Shown here one piece after another: positions 29,313 through 44,300 of a DNA stretch of 64,000 nt. The position numbers and the translations under genes were made by a program. How positions within the stretch are numbered: position 1 is the first letter of the stretch; the number at the start of each line of letters is the position of its first letter. Source of the DNA: Lepidostoma basale (Eukaryota; Arthropoda; Insecta; Trichoptera; Lepidostomatidae). The DNA is taken from positions 997,001-1,061,000 of the forward strand of contig JAHDVF020001348.1 of the NCBI GenBank assembly GCA_022606425.2. Direction: 5' to 3'. The notes beneath the pieces are model-generated. The model saw only the letters and a program-made list of their open reading frames with translations, had not been told where the DNA came from and did no database searches.

Positions 29313-32300
29313 CTGGAAAAGTATAACAAATTAACTAGTTGTCCTTTGATATGGCGGATATCTGAAAAGGTATAACTAATTTAGTCTACCAAGGAAATCT
29401 TATTAAGATCTTTATAATTTTGCTGTTGTATTGCTATGTGTGTACGGCGGGACATCGAGGGAGAGTAGCGTAGCTGAAATGTGGTCTGGGTCCCCCTTGA
29501 TTGCAAATATACAAATATTATATCGTGGGTATACTGGCAAAAAACGTTAAGTCGAAAATTGTCAGTTTTGACTTAGTGATGCAGTATTGTAAAGTTTACA
29601 ATGCTCTACAAATTGGCAAAATACACCAAGTCGAATGAAACAGATTTTTTCTCTAGTTTTAAAAATAAATTTAACGTTAAATCGTACAAAAGGTATTTCA
29701 TACAGGCTAAAAGCTTCAAAAAACTTAATATTTTTCGAAAAGTCTTGTTGATCATTTTTGTACTGGAAAAAAACGTTAACTCTACTTATTGTCTTCGGCT
29801 GAAAAAAATTCCCTCGATTGACTTTTGACAACGACACTTATATGTTTCAAATTTAAAGAAAACTTAAATGTTCGATTTCTCAAAACAGCGATTTTAGACT
29901 TAACGTTTTTTGCCAGTATACCCACGATATAAGGATTAATTGTATCTCAATAGAGACGAAAATGTAAATTGTTTTCTGGGAACAGAATGTGGTGACCGAG
30001 ACGCTTACAGGATTTATGACCTGTCATTGGTTGGGTTGAACGATCGCTTTATGTTTAACAACATTCCCCATTCTGCCTTTTTTCTTATGACCACCACGTC
30101 TGACAAATTTTTGGAACTTGTATACGAGTATATGGTAGAATTCCACGCCTATTTTTACATATTTAAGTTCACTTTACACTAGCGTCATCTATTAAGATTG
30201 GAAAGCATTAAGCAGAAAATCTTTATTAATGCACTGTGAAAGTCTCTGCAAATCATACAGTACTAGACTATGCCTGGAGATGTCTCTCCAATTTTATGCC
30301 TACTTGGACCAGTTATTTTATACAACATTTTGAATGTATACAAATTCTTGTAGACAAATACTGGATTTCACCCATTCATTCCTTATAAAATTAAAATAAT
30401 TTATCCGCAATGGGTGAAATCCAGTTGGTCTACAAGAATTTGTATACATTCAAAATGTTGTACAAATATTATTATTATTTTTTAACGTAAGTCCCGCATG
30501 GACGGGGGACGGGCCTAGGGAGTGCACGAGTGAAGCTGACGAAAGGCACCGCTGCGCCTATAACAGTTTCGGGTAAGCGGAGGGGGCCCTCTATGGCTCG
30601 GCCATATTATAAAATCTTTATAAAACTTCAGCTGTTTGTAAATAGATATCTCCACTCAATATTTAAGATCTTTTGGCCCCAAATAGTGTCAAATGCCTTT
30701 CTCCGGGCCAAACATAGAATAAATCCCTAGGAACAAATTACTATGAATGGGTCAATTACTGAGACAGAACTCAGTCTGCATTCTTTCTTCATTCATTCTT
30801 TCCATGTGTTCAAACCATCTTAATCATTATTTCGTTCATAACACTTCCATTCGCACTGCAGTCACTTCTCCTGTGTGCATTTGACATTCTATCATATACA
30901 GATTTATCAAACATTCGTCCAAGAGATCCATTTTGACTTTTTTAAATTAAAAATATACCTTTTGTCTATCATTGAGCTCAAGGAACTTGCCGACTTTCGC
31001 TTTCTCGTTGAATCTCTCCTTCTCCTTCTGCCTCTTGGCCTTCTTCTGGGCGGCCTTCTTCTCCTTCTCCTGCTCCAGGGCCTCAGCAGTCAGCGGGCCG
31101 GGAATGTTCGCCTAAAAAAAACATGAAAGAAATATACAAATATTTACTAAATAACAGCAAAGCAATGCTAGTGTCTTTTACATCCTAGTTTGATATCAAT
31201 AAAGGTGTCAAACAGGGTAATGTAATGTACCCGTGATTGTTTAATCTATATATGGAAACGTGTATGAAATAGCTGAAAGGGTTGGATGTAAGTGCCAAAA
31301 TGAGCGGAGTGTCAGTAATCTGTCTATTGTATGCGGATAATAATAATAATATGCTAACTTTTAAAGTGGCATTTTTGTGATGTAATCACCTCTAGGGCGC
31401 ATTAAGACGTGTTTTAAATCTAAAAATCTAACTTTTCGCGATCGGTTAAAAAGTATAGCAGAACAAAGTATAAATGTTTAAATTGGGTATGAAATATGAA
31501 AAAGATGGGTTTTCAGTTTAGATCTGAAATCTGTCGGTTCATTTATGCATCTGAGGTGTGAAGGGAGATTGTTCCAAGCTGATGGATGATGCTGTTCTAC
31601 TTGCAGACAGCCAGCATGAAGTAGTAAGTAAGTCCGACTCCCTGGCGTCATAGAGTGGTTGTACCTTTCCATCAGGGTCATAGCAGATAGGGAGTTGGTG
31701 TATGGCGTATCTTCGGTAACAAAAAAACCAAGACCATACTAAGATAAGAGAGAGGGATTACCTTCCCTTAGCTGGGGCAGGTAATCCTTCCAGAAAATCC
31801 CTGGAGACGACAACGGGAAACCACTCCAGTAACATTTCCAAGGAAATCACTGTGGTGAAACAGCATTCACCTCAATGAAGGACAAAGTCAGGGGGACCTG
31901 ACTATAAGAAGAAGAATTCAAATGTAAAATAATAAAAATTCAGTTGCTCACCTTAGCATAATTGTGGCGGTCAGGATACAATCCCTGGAACATCCTAAAG
32001 GCTATCCTCGTGTCCTGGTTGCTAGTGCAGGTGTAGGGAGTCTGTAATTGCTTGTTTCGGAGGCAAGGATCCGATCCTAGACCCAGGAGTTGTCTGCACA
32101 TCAAAAATACAATAATAAAATAACTTAAATGCTATAAAACTAACTAACTAACCATCACGCCGTCTTCCCGAAGGGGTAGGCAGAAAGAATGGACTGCCAC
32201 ACTTTTCTTTCCTGACATATTTCTCTCGCTTCCTCAACATTCATACATCGTGTCATGCACGCGCGTCGATTTCTCTGACTCCTCACATGGCCGACATTCA

Positions 32301-35300
32301 ATATTTGATTTATTTGATCGTGCCACGTTTTCTCGGTCTTCCTCTATTTCTGGTTCCATTTACATCATTAACATATATTTTTTTTACCATTCTTTCTTCA
32401 TTCATTCTTTCAATATGTCCAAACCATCTTAATGATCCTTTCATTATTTTGTTCATGACACTATCATTCGCACCGCATTCACTTCTTATATTTTCATTTG
32501 GCACTCTATCATACACAGAGTATCCACACATTCTTCTAAAAGATCTCATTTCAACTGCATTTATTCTACTTTCATCCTTCTTTTGCCAGTTCCATGCTTC
32601 GCTTCCATACATAAGGGTCGGTAGAAGAACACCATTGTGCACTGCCATTCTAGCTTTTTTTATAGGTTTTTGTTTGCGATGACAACTTTAAGTGCACCAT
32701 TCACTTTGTTGCCTGCCCCAATCCTTCTTTCAATATCCCTCTCCACTCGCCCATCTCTTGTAAACATACTACCTAAATACACGAACTCAACTACTTGCTC
32801 CAAATTTTCACCATTCACGCTAATGTTGCAGACTGTCGTGGTTTCTTCCTTTTCAAAAATCATTACCTTGGACTTATTAACATTCATCATCAGATTATTT
32901 CGCATGCATACCTCATACATACATACAATTCACCAGGATTTGTAGTTCATGCTCGTTGTCTGCAAGAAGGACAGCGTCATCCGCATACAAGAGACAGCTT
33001 ACTGACACTCCGCTCATTTTGGCACCTACATCCAACCCTTTCAGCTCTTTCATACATTTGTCCATATACAGATTAAATAACCTATAATAAATGCTATAAT
33101 AAACTAAATATTCAAACAATTGTATGCTAAAACGTATATTGGGTTGTTTGGAACAATATTAAAATGCATAAAAGCTGTTTTGCGACAATCGAAACCAAAC
33201 ACGATATATTAAAAAACTTATTATTTTAAAATAAGCCAAAACATTCTATTTTATTGAACAATCAATTTATTTTAGAATTTATAATTTCATTATATCAACA
33301 AACACAAATAAACTTAAACCAAACATTCTATTTATTCAGCGATGGCCAACCATTCTGTCATTGACAGAAAAGACACACAAATAACAACAGCAGTAAATTA
33401 AACAAACTAGAATCTTTAGTAATGTAATGAATGGTAAAAAAATTATATGTTAACGATGTAAATGGAACTAGAAAGAGAGGAAGACCGAGGAAAACGTGGC
33501 ACAATCAAATAAATCAAAAATTGAATGTCGGCCATGTGAGGAGTCAGAGAAATCGACGCGTGTGCATGACACGATGTATGTATGTTGAGGAACGAGAGAA
33601 ATATGTCAGGAAAGAAAAGTGTGGCAGTCCATTCTTTCTGCCTACCTCTTTGGTGAAACAGCGTGATGGTTAGTTAGTTAGTTTTTATTTTTCAATTTTC
33701 ATACTGTATTATTGAACAATGTTTATAACTTTGTAAACAATGCTAAGTTTATTTAATGTAATATTTTTATGTAGTTTTTTTTATATATATAGAGCACTCT
33801 ATATAGAGAGATAGACCTAGACAGAGAGTGTTTTGATATTTTGTTTTTTGCTAAATTACCCACGAGTTAATTTAGCAAAAACAGGCGGAGGCAAGGACTG
33901 GTGGAGGCCATGACTCGATATGAACTGTAGAGTCATTGAAAAAGAAGATGGAGTAATTGATTGAAAAATGGAACCTGAATTTAAACACTTGTAAATCATA
34001 ATATCTCACGTGACAAGATCCGGTTGTTCAGCAATGGAAGCCTTGTGCAAGGCCGTATTGCCGTCTGCAGGATCAGGTGTGTTCAGGGCTTGCTCCAGAC
34101 TTGGGGGACCCTCCCAACGGTCCATCATCATGGCTACCTCTGTCTCACCCCGCTTTAAACTATCCCACAACTGTAATAAAAATCAATCAACCTAAAATTG
34201 TATACACTAAAACATTTTTTCTAGATTTTTGATCCAAAGTATATTAAAAGAAAATTTTAATTACAATATTATATTTAATGTTTATTTCTCAATATCGCTG
34301 TACTAATGATTCTTTTCGTGACAAAGAGAATGAATCGCCAGATTGTTCTATCCTGACATAACTCTCGCGCATCTTCTACATTCACACATCGTGACATGCA
34401 CGCTCGTCGATTGTTGAATTGATTCATTTGGTCATACCATGTCTTCCTTGGCCTTCCTCGACTTCTTTTTCCATTCACACTACTTGTATATATCTTTTCA
34501 AAGCATCTTTGTGACCCTTTCTTGATTTTATTTATCACGTATTCATCCGCCTTACATTCCTTTCTTACTTCATCATTAGATATTCTATCATGCATTGTTT
34601 TTATACACATTCTTCTTAGTGACCTCATTTCTACGGCATTTATCCCACTTTCATCCTTCTTCTGCCAACTCCAAGCTTCACATCCAAACAAACTGTGAGG
34701 GTCGGCGCTATAACTCCATTGTGCACTGCCATCTTTGCTTCAGTCGATATATTTCTATTTGCAGTAATGACTTTGAGTGCACCATTTATTTTGTTTCCAA
34801 CTCCAACCCTTCTTCCGATATCTTTCTCCATTATTCCATCTCTTGTAAACATGCTTCCCAGATAGACAAATTCTGTGACTTGCTCCAATTTCTCACCGTT
34901 CGAACTTATGTCACAATCCGTCATACATTCTTATTTTTTAAATACCATAACTTTAGACTTTGACTTGATTCTTGACACTAGGACTTGTAGATCGTCCATG
35001 CTGTCAGCGATTAAAACAGCATCGTCTGCATATAGCAAACAGCTGATCGACATATCGTTCATTTTCGCACCAGCATTTTTGCCATCTAATTCTTTCATAC
35101 ATTTGTCCATGTATAGATTAAACAACCATGTATAGATGTAAAAAAATTGTAATTTACCTTTTCAATAACGGCAGGAATTTTGATGGATCCTTTTACATCT
35201 TTTCCTGTCTTAGATTTAACATTCTCAGTCTTTGCATTTTCCTTGCCATCGTCCGCAGGACTATTTCGTTTCAATTTAACATCTGCACCCTTCTGTTGTT

Positions 35301-38300
35301 CTCGGCTAGTCTTATTCAACTTCTTGTTCTTCTTTTTGGGGTAATTGTCAAACTCCTGGAGGGTATCCACGAGGCTTAGATCTACCAGCTGCTTTGAAAG
35401 AGCTTTAACGGGCGGCGCACTCTTTTTACTATTTTCATTTTTACTATTATTCTTTGTATTCTTGCGTAAAGATTTATCGTATTGAGATAAGGCTTGCGTC
35501 CAGTTGAGGGGGCATGTGGACATTTGGAAGGTCGGAGCCTCGTCCTCACTGGACATCGGGGGTCCCTCGGGGATCGGTCTCACGGTCATTTCTCTAGATT
35601 TAGCCCTGTCCAGTTTGATGGGGCTGGATTTGGTTGTTCTCGAACCCCTATCGCTTTGATTACCGCTACCCGAACTGACCATCGCTTCGATTGTCTTTTG
35701 GAATATTTCTGCAGTCTCTGTAAAACAAAAGCGCATTATTTTATTATATTGTAGTTCCACATTCTATCATGCAAATATTTTGTGCACATTCATCCGTTCC
35801 AACAACAACAAGAGCAGGCAGAGAGAATGGAATGCCATATTACTCTATTCTAATGCACCTCTCCATTCCTGCACATTCATACAGCGAGTCATACATGTAT
35901 CTATGTTGATTCTACCGACTTCTAAAATGGCCAACCTTTAATATTTGATTCATTTGGACATGCCATGTTTTCCTTGGTCTTCCTCGACTCCACAATCCAT
36001 TTCCTCGTTAATGTATACTTTTTTAACCATTTATTCTTCATTCACGTGTTCTATATCTCCAAACCAACACAAAGATAATTTAAAAAATATATATAATACT
36101 CTTTTCCACTTCACATTCCTTCTTGACATCACCATTTGAAATTCAATCATACATGATTTTACCACACATATGTCTAAGGAAGAATCTGAGAATCTATAAA
36201 TCCTGAGAATCTATAAAGCGTGCGGAAGACCAATAATAACATATGGCGTCGAAGCAAGGGCAGACACAGTAAGGACCAAACAAGTATTGAGGACTTCCGA
36301 AATGAAGACACTGAGGACGATAGCAGGCAAGACACTGAGGGATCGCGTGAGAAACACCAGAATAAGAGAGATATGTGAGGTTGAGGATATTATAAGATGG
36401 AGCAGACAGCGAAAAAGGGACTGGTATGGTCATGTTCAAAGAATGGACACCACCAGACTCCCCTATAATTACATTACATAATCAGCATCATGGGACTCGT
36501 CCTCGTGGAAGACCTCCTAAAAGATGGAAGGACAGCTGGGAATCTACCTCACAGGAGGAGCAACACTCTGGAGAACAGACCACATAGGTCTATAACAAGG
36601 AAGAAGAAGAAGAAGAGATACGTACGCGTCCCAACAACACTTGAGTACAAATCTTCACAAGTATGATAGTTCTTCAACGGCAGGCAAAGTTTGCGGTCGG
36701 GTCTTTGACATTTCATTTATATTTTTTAAATATAGTTAATAAATCATTTAATTTAATTAATAAAATTGGGATTTTTTTTGCACACACAGGTAGGGCGGTT
36801 AATTTATATTGACATTACTAACCATATATTTCCACGGTGGATAGAACTCCGTGGGCCCTGAATACCTCCTTCTGCGAGGGTCTTCGTGTGGGGAAGGGCA
36901 GTGTGCGGAGGCGCCTATCGGAGCGCCACAGCGGAGACCCGTCCCCAAACAAGGCGGCCTGGTTCAAGGGCCCCACAGCCCGGTACAGAATATGGGAGCA
37001 TGCGGCAAGATCCTCCCTCCACAGCGTCAGCTGGTCTTTTACGTGCTGCACAAGAATATTTAATATTAAAGAAAACACACATTTTCTAGAAATTTGATTC
37101 TATTTTATGGTGGTGACATGCTCCCATTTTCGAGGGCATCATCAAATGTTTTATTATTAGGTGTATAACATTGCTTCCGCCATTTTGCAATAGATGGCAG
37201 TAGCGGTTTTCTCCCATCCCAAAAGATGGGAGAAAGTAGTGGCCAGCGATGGACAATACTTTGAATCATAAATGTATAACCAGTTTTTTACGATAAAGCC
37301 TCGAATTTCGGAAAAAAAACGGCGGAAGCAAAGTTATACACCTAATAAATAAAAATTATGAAATTTAACATCTGTCAAAACTGATCATATTTGTAAAAAA
37401 AAATTATAACATTTTAAATATCTTTGTAATATCACTGAGGAAGGACCGGGTTGTCCGAAACGTGTCTGATATTTAATTTAAATTTTTTTAAATGTTAGTG
37501 TTGTATATACAAAGTACATAAAAAAGAAAAAGACAAATAAAACATCTACAACACAAAGTATGGCGAACATAAAATAAATTTTACATTGTTTAAAATAAAT
37601 CTCTGGTGCTCTGAAATCCATAATATTGAAAAACGAAGACATGACTGTTAAAAGTAAGCTGAGAAATTATAAAACATGTCTAAGGCCAACAATATCATAT
37701 AGCGTCGAAGCAAGGGCGGACAGTCAGGACCAAAAGGACTTCCAAGATGAAGACACAGAGGATGATAGCAGACAAGACACTAAGAGATTGCATAAGGAAC
37801 ACCAGAATAAGAGAGATATGTGAGGCTGATGATATTATAAGACTTCCGAAGAATGGACACCACCAGACTACCCTATTTTCTTCTTCTTCTCTCTGGCTCT
37901 ACATTCCTGGGTGGACCTCGGCCGCCTCCAAAAAGTTTCCCCAACTACACTATGTCTTCTTCCCTTATTCTTCTTCCTTAACCTATTCCCGTCCACTCCT
38001 GGACAAAGGCCTCCTCCATTCACTTCCATGTCACTCTGTCTTATGCCGATTGCATCCAGGTTATTCCGACGTGTCTGTTCAGATCATCCTTCCACCGTAG
38101 TTGCGGTCGCCCTGCACTTCTCTTTGCCGTCCACGGTCTCCAAGTCAGCAGTCTTCTTGTCCATTTTTCATCTGAGCTTCTGGCTACGTGACCTGCCCAT
38201 TGCCATTTTAGAGTCGCCACCTGGTGGATGATGTCAGTGACCTTTGTTTTTTCTCTCACCGTATCGTTTCTGACTCTGTCTCTTAGGCTCAATCCTGACA

Positions 38301-41300
38301 TGGCTAATTTCATTCCTAATTACCAACAATTGCAGGTCCTTCAGAACACCGTCAAAGCACAAACGCATTAGTTGAAGACATTGGTCTTGAGGCATTGTGG
38401 TATTTGAGAAGCAAAAATATGACGCAATTTCCCAAAGATCGCATAACCCAACTGAATTCATCACAAGGCATACATTAGCTATTTTTCTACATAGCAGATT
38501 ACTGAATCAGACTTTTGATTCTGAGAAATGTTAAATTGTAAATAATTAAAATAATCATTTCATATGTGATAACATTTCGCAATTAAAATATTACCTGAGT
38601 GAACTGTTCCTGATTGTACCTCCTGAGAGAGGCCCCGGCAGAACGGGGCGCATTCCCCCTGTTGTCTCTGGTCACCTGCGCTTTCCCTTGCCCCCGCCGT
38701 GACACGTAAGCGTGGAAAATCTTGTGCCTGAAAAAAAATATTAATTAGATTTTAGAATTAACACGTAAAAAATACTGCCACCCTTCATTGACAATTCTAA
38801 ATATCTTCTTATTTTTCTTTTAACCTTTTCTTAGCCGCAAATAAAACACGTCGCAGTGCTCATAAGGCCAAATATTTTTTGTCAAAATGAAACTTGTCTA
38901 AATTTTTTAATTTTTTTGCTGTATTAGAAAGAAATTATAATTTACTTACGAAATATTATATCCCGCATCAATTGGTATAGTTTTTTCTTGAAGTCAAACC
39001 AGTTTCAAATTTTCATTGTCAAACAGTTTTCGAAATTTACCGATTAATCGGTTAAAAGTATTTGGAAACTTGATAAAATATTCCGGGATAACTAAAACAG
39101 ATGTCAGTGTGTGTTCCGTTTCTGCCAAATTGTCAATACAAGTCAATACGGCGCAAGAATACGTCACCAAAAGTTCTTCCTTAAATAAGAGCACTGCGCC
39201 GTTTGCCGAGATATCTCGTCTATGGCAACCATCGAGTTAATGGATCTGATGATCTGTAATACTTGTTTGTATTTATTTGTTTGCATTTACCGATTTACTC
39301 AATTTCAATATCTATGATATGAGTGTCAAATCCAAATATAAATCTTGTTCAAATTCAGAAATATCGACGAACATGTGTGTCACAATGTACAGAAGAAACT
39401 AGAGAGATATGTCAGCATAAAACAGAAATCATGTTTCCCGAGACGATGAGTTCCTACTGTCCCTCCATCTTTAAGATGGTTTTCCAGGTGGACAGTGTCC
39501 AGAGGGGATTTTGTTAGCGGCTATTGCGAGTCTGTCCTTCCATATCTTCTTATGGATCTACTCCATGCAAGTTTTTCATATTTCTGTGTTAAGGACACCC
39601 ACTTAGGGAGTTATTCCAGTAATGGATTTCAGGACTTTCATCTCAAAAGTCTCAATATCTATGATAAATGAAGACTACAGGGGAAAAACAAGGAATGTCA
39701 GTTAAAATTCAAAATAAATGTAATAATGCCATCTAGCGGCATTTGTACGTATCTATCCACAGTAAAAATTTTGTATTCAAAAATCATGTGTGTCATCGAC
39801 TATGGCCAGATAATCGATTGCTAATTGCTAAGAAATATATAGACCTTTGATTAGCTTTATTCTCAATTTATTCAAATTAACCTTCTACTGACATTCCTTG
39901 TTTTTCCCCTGTAGTCTTCAAATCTAAAAAAATTCAATATTTGAAATGCCAATTTGTATTTACTCATTTACTCAATTTCAATGTCTATTATATGTGTGTC
40001 AAATCCAAATATAAGTCTTGTTCAAATTCAGAAATATCAACGAACATGTGTGTCACAATGTACAGAAGAAACTAGAGAGATATGTCATCATTAAACAGTG
40101 TGGTCAGTCCTCTACCCACCCCTCCGGAGAAATTAGATGATTTATTCAATCTCTGCGGGATGGGTATCAATACCCGTTTACGGGACCAACGGGAAGGGTA
40201 TAAATATCCCTTTAGAGGACTCAGCGTAAACTTTTGAAAGTTTTTTTTTATACAACTTCAGTGACATATTTTTAAAACATTTTAAAGAATGCATAAAATT
40301 AAATATAATAATTGTGTTTCAATTTCAAGCTACACACAGATAGAGTGTTTATTTGATAGACCTAATATGATCCTTTATTTTTTAAACGCTTACTTGACTG
40401 GGATATTGGTACCCCCGCGGAAGATGGCCCCAGCAAAGCGTCCTCCCGCACACATGATCACGGCCCAGCCCCCTGAATGGAGAAGGTCCCGACAGGCGCT
40501 CACCCAGCGTGCTCCCATGCCATCTCCTCCGATACATTCCTAAAAACAAATTTCATTAAGTTTAATACGGATACACTAACTAACTAACCATCACGCCATC
40601 TCATCGAAGGGGTAGGCAGAAAGAATGGACTGCCACACTTTTCTTTCCTGACATATTTCTCTCACTTCCTCAACATTCACTCATCGTGTCATGCACGCAC
40701 GTCGATTTCTCTGACTCCTCACATGGCCGACATTCAATATTTGATTTATTTGATTGTGCCACGTTTTCCTCTGTCTTCCACTATTTCTGGTTCCATTTAC
40801 ATCGTTAACATATAATTTTTTACCATTCTTTCTTCATTCATTCTTTCCATATGTCCAAACCATCATAATGATCCTTTCATTATTTTGTTCATGACACCAT
40901 CATTCGCACCGCATTCACTTCTTATATTTTCATTCGACACTCTATCATACACAGAGTATCCACACATTCGTCTAAGAGATCTCATTTCTACTGCATTTAT
41001 TCTACTTTCATTCTTCTTTTGCCAGTTCCATGCTTCGTTTCCATACATAAGGGTCGGTAGAAGAACACCATTGTGCACTGCCATTCTAGGTTTTTTGGAT
41101 AGGTTATTGTTTGCGATGACAAAATTGACAGATACTCTAAAAATCTAAAATGATAAGCAGGAGCGGGTTAATCGATACAAGTACCTAGGATTTTGCCTGA
41201 ATGATGAATGGGACAGCGGTCAGAACAGAAGACCAGAGATAACCCGAAATAGCTTCTTCAAAATGAAACCGCTGTTATGCATCAGAGACACCAACCAATC

Positions 41301-44300
41301 TAATTTTTCTTCTTTCTTTGATAGCACTACACCCCAAGTCTAGCCTTGTCTTCCTTCAACTTCTGCCTCCAACTCCTCCTATCCTCTGCCACCGTCTTCA
41401 ACAAAATGTTGAAAAAGCTTTTATTTTATGAACATATCGCACCTTTGGTAAGACAAAGGCATAATTATTAAAATTTCTCAAAATGAGTTAAGTATGCCAA
41501 TGTATTTTAAAAACATCCCTTTATCTGGAGGAACAAAGTCGCTCATTAAGTTCAATCTTATTTTGTCAGAGGGCGATAGTGTATGATCAATACAGCCAGA
41601 ATAACACGACATTATTCTTCAAAAATCTTAAAATGTCTAATGAAAAATTAGAAAACGTGCAATTGTGCCCTTGTCTTGCCGAAGGTACGATATAATATTT
41701 TTAAAAATGTTTTATTTTATGGAAATGACACGTTTTGCCTTTCTTAAGCATTATCAAATATTTGATGATCAGACGCATTAGAGGCATTATCAAGATGAAT
41801 TATAGTAAATTTATAGAAAACAGACTTACAAACAACATTATTTAAGAAATAATAAAAAATGACAATCGTCATTAGCTTTTCTCAGTGGTTTTGCAAACAG
41901 CAATATATCGCCTTTTAGGATCAAGACATGACGATAATCCGATATTGAGCAAGAATGTCCCCCACCTTCTTGTGATGCAGTAGACACCTGTAGACCGACA
42001 GCACCTGACCAGACTTGTTGGTGAAGTAGGCGCGGCAGTGGCGGGTGGCTGCAAGGAACAACTCCGATACCTCTCCCACCTTCTTCTTGTTTCCCTCTCC
42101 CTCGCTATCAGAACTGTCTGATGAAGAGCTGGATTCACCGCCATCTAACAACACAGAATTTTTTTATCAAATCAAGATATTGACATTGAAATTCACTAAT
42201 AAATTACTTATTATGAATCGAAACACTGTTTACTACTCTGGATTAAGTGTGTATATCTCATCATATTTTGAAGATTTTATAATTAACCATGATATAAAAT
42301 GCGAATATTAACCATTCTCCAGAATAAGGCAATGAGAATAATTTTAAGGAGAAGCAGCTATGCCAAGGTTAAAGTGACGCTGAAAGAACTAAAAAATTAT
42401 GTCATTTAAAAAAATAATTCTATACGTTTTATTAAAAATTCACAAAATTGTTAATGGGCACACCTCCCAAGAATTTTGAAGGAAGATAAAAGTAACCAAC
42501 ATGAACATCAATATGAAACAAGAAAGAAAAATAAACTAAGGCTCCCATTCAGAAAAAAAAAAACAAATCTCAGAATTAACAACACAAGCAGCGATAAAAC
42601 GTTTAACTTTAAGCTATTATTTGATCAATAAATTGCATTAGAATCAGTCACCTTCCCTGGCCCGGAACACCTCTAACTCTAGGGAGTCCTTGCCCAGCAA
42701 ACGGCGGCGCAGGTTGAGCGTATGCCAGCGGCTCCGGTAGTGTTCCGTCTGCAGCAGGCGCGAGGAGAACGGGCCCGCGGCGCACGTGCTGCACGTGTTC
42801 CCAGACCCCCCGCCCAGGGTCAGGACCTCCGCCCGGCGCACAACGCTCGCTTCATCAACTGGAAGATCACATTTGAAAATCTTTACAATATCATATCTAA
42901 CCAACTATTCAACTCATACACAGAGGATCACCAAATAGATAATCCAAAATAAATAACCTATTGTTTGTATATATATTTGTTTGTATACGAGGTGTGGCAA
43001 TTAAATTCCGAGAATTTAGTTGTGCCGTGCGAACCGGCAAACACTGCATGACTGGCGCACATGCACCTGGTTAGATAGGTCCTTCCACTAAGTCGCAGTG
43101 AAGATTTCATGAGAAGCGTCTGGTTCGTTTTTTACGAGTATTTTTCGGATACAAGTTTTTTAACTCGGTCGCAGAAATGACTGACTCAGGTTTTAAGCAA
43201 CATGCTGTGATCAGATTTTTGGTCGTAACTGGTGTAAAATCTGCAGAAATCCTACGAAAATTACGGCAGGTGTATGGAGATGAGTGTCTATAGACCCGTA
43301 GACAAAGCCTACAGTGGGTGGAAGAGGGTGGGGAGCGCCCAACAAAAATAAGGATGTCAAAATCACGACTGAAGGCAATGCTGATCATTTTCTTCGATAT
43401 TCATGGCATCATTCACCGTGAATACGTTCCTGAGGGCCAGACAGTGCCTGGAAAGTTCTATGTTGAAGTCTTGGAGCGGCTGTGACAGCGTGTTTTCCGT
43501 AAACGACCCGGAATCGTACCATGATAACGCGCCGGCTCATTCCTCCTTGATTTTGAGGAAATATTTTGCGAAGTATCCCAACATTACCGCATCCAGCCTA
43601 CAGCCCCGACTTGGCCCCCTGTGACTTCTTCTTCTTCCCTAAAATGAAGAGTCACCTCAAAGTAACCCATCATGGCGTTACTTTGAGTGTGGAGGCCATC
43701 CAGGAGGCTTGAAAGACCTAACTTTAGAGGACTATCAAGGCTGCTTCCAAACATGGGAGAAACGTGGTTCTGAGTTAGGAGACTACTGTGAAGGCCGTTA
43801 AAGAAATTTGGTTGCTTTATTTGCCTGTGTTTTATTTACAAATTCTCGGAATTTAATTCCCACAACTCGTATATTATGATCTTCTTTTGATGACATAGCT
43901 TTTTTTTTTTAGATATCGAGTTTACAATGTACTCACAATATTTTTAAAATCATATAACATTTTTTATTCTTTTATTTTATTTAAAAGCACCAAGGGAAAT
44001 GTTATTCAAAAAATTGCTTTTACAATCATATCTATATATTCTAATTTTAATATGCGCATAAAAACTTTGAGATCAATAAATTCCCAAAGTTTTTACTAGA
44101 TTTTATATGATGAATAGCTACTATGATATTTCAATTAAATAATGCATTACTAATAGGCTGATAAAAATTAAAAATGCTTAATTTAAATGGGTGAAACAAA
44201 AGAAAAGAATACATTGAATTTTCAAAAATTCATCAATTGTTTCATCCATGATTTCAATCCAAGTTTAACTGTACAAACTAGCATTATAATATACCATAAA

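Noticed and set aside
36837..37097. Three plus-strand frames of 67-86 codons
   Set aside because: They are antisense shadows of the GC-rich ANKZF1 exon 6.
42988..43872. Active mariner transposase
   Set aside because: At least several stops and deletions interrupt the frame and the catalytic stretch is incomplete.
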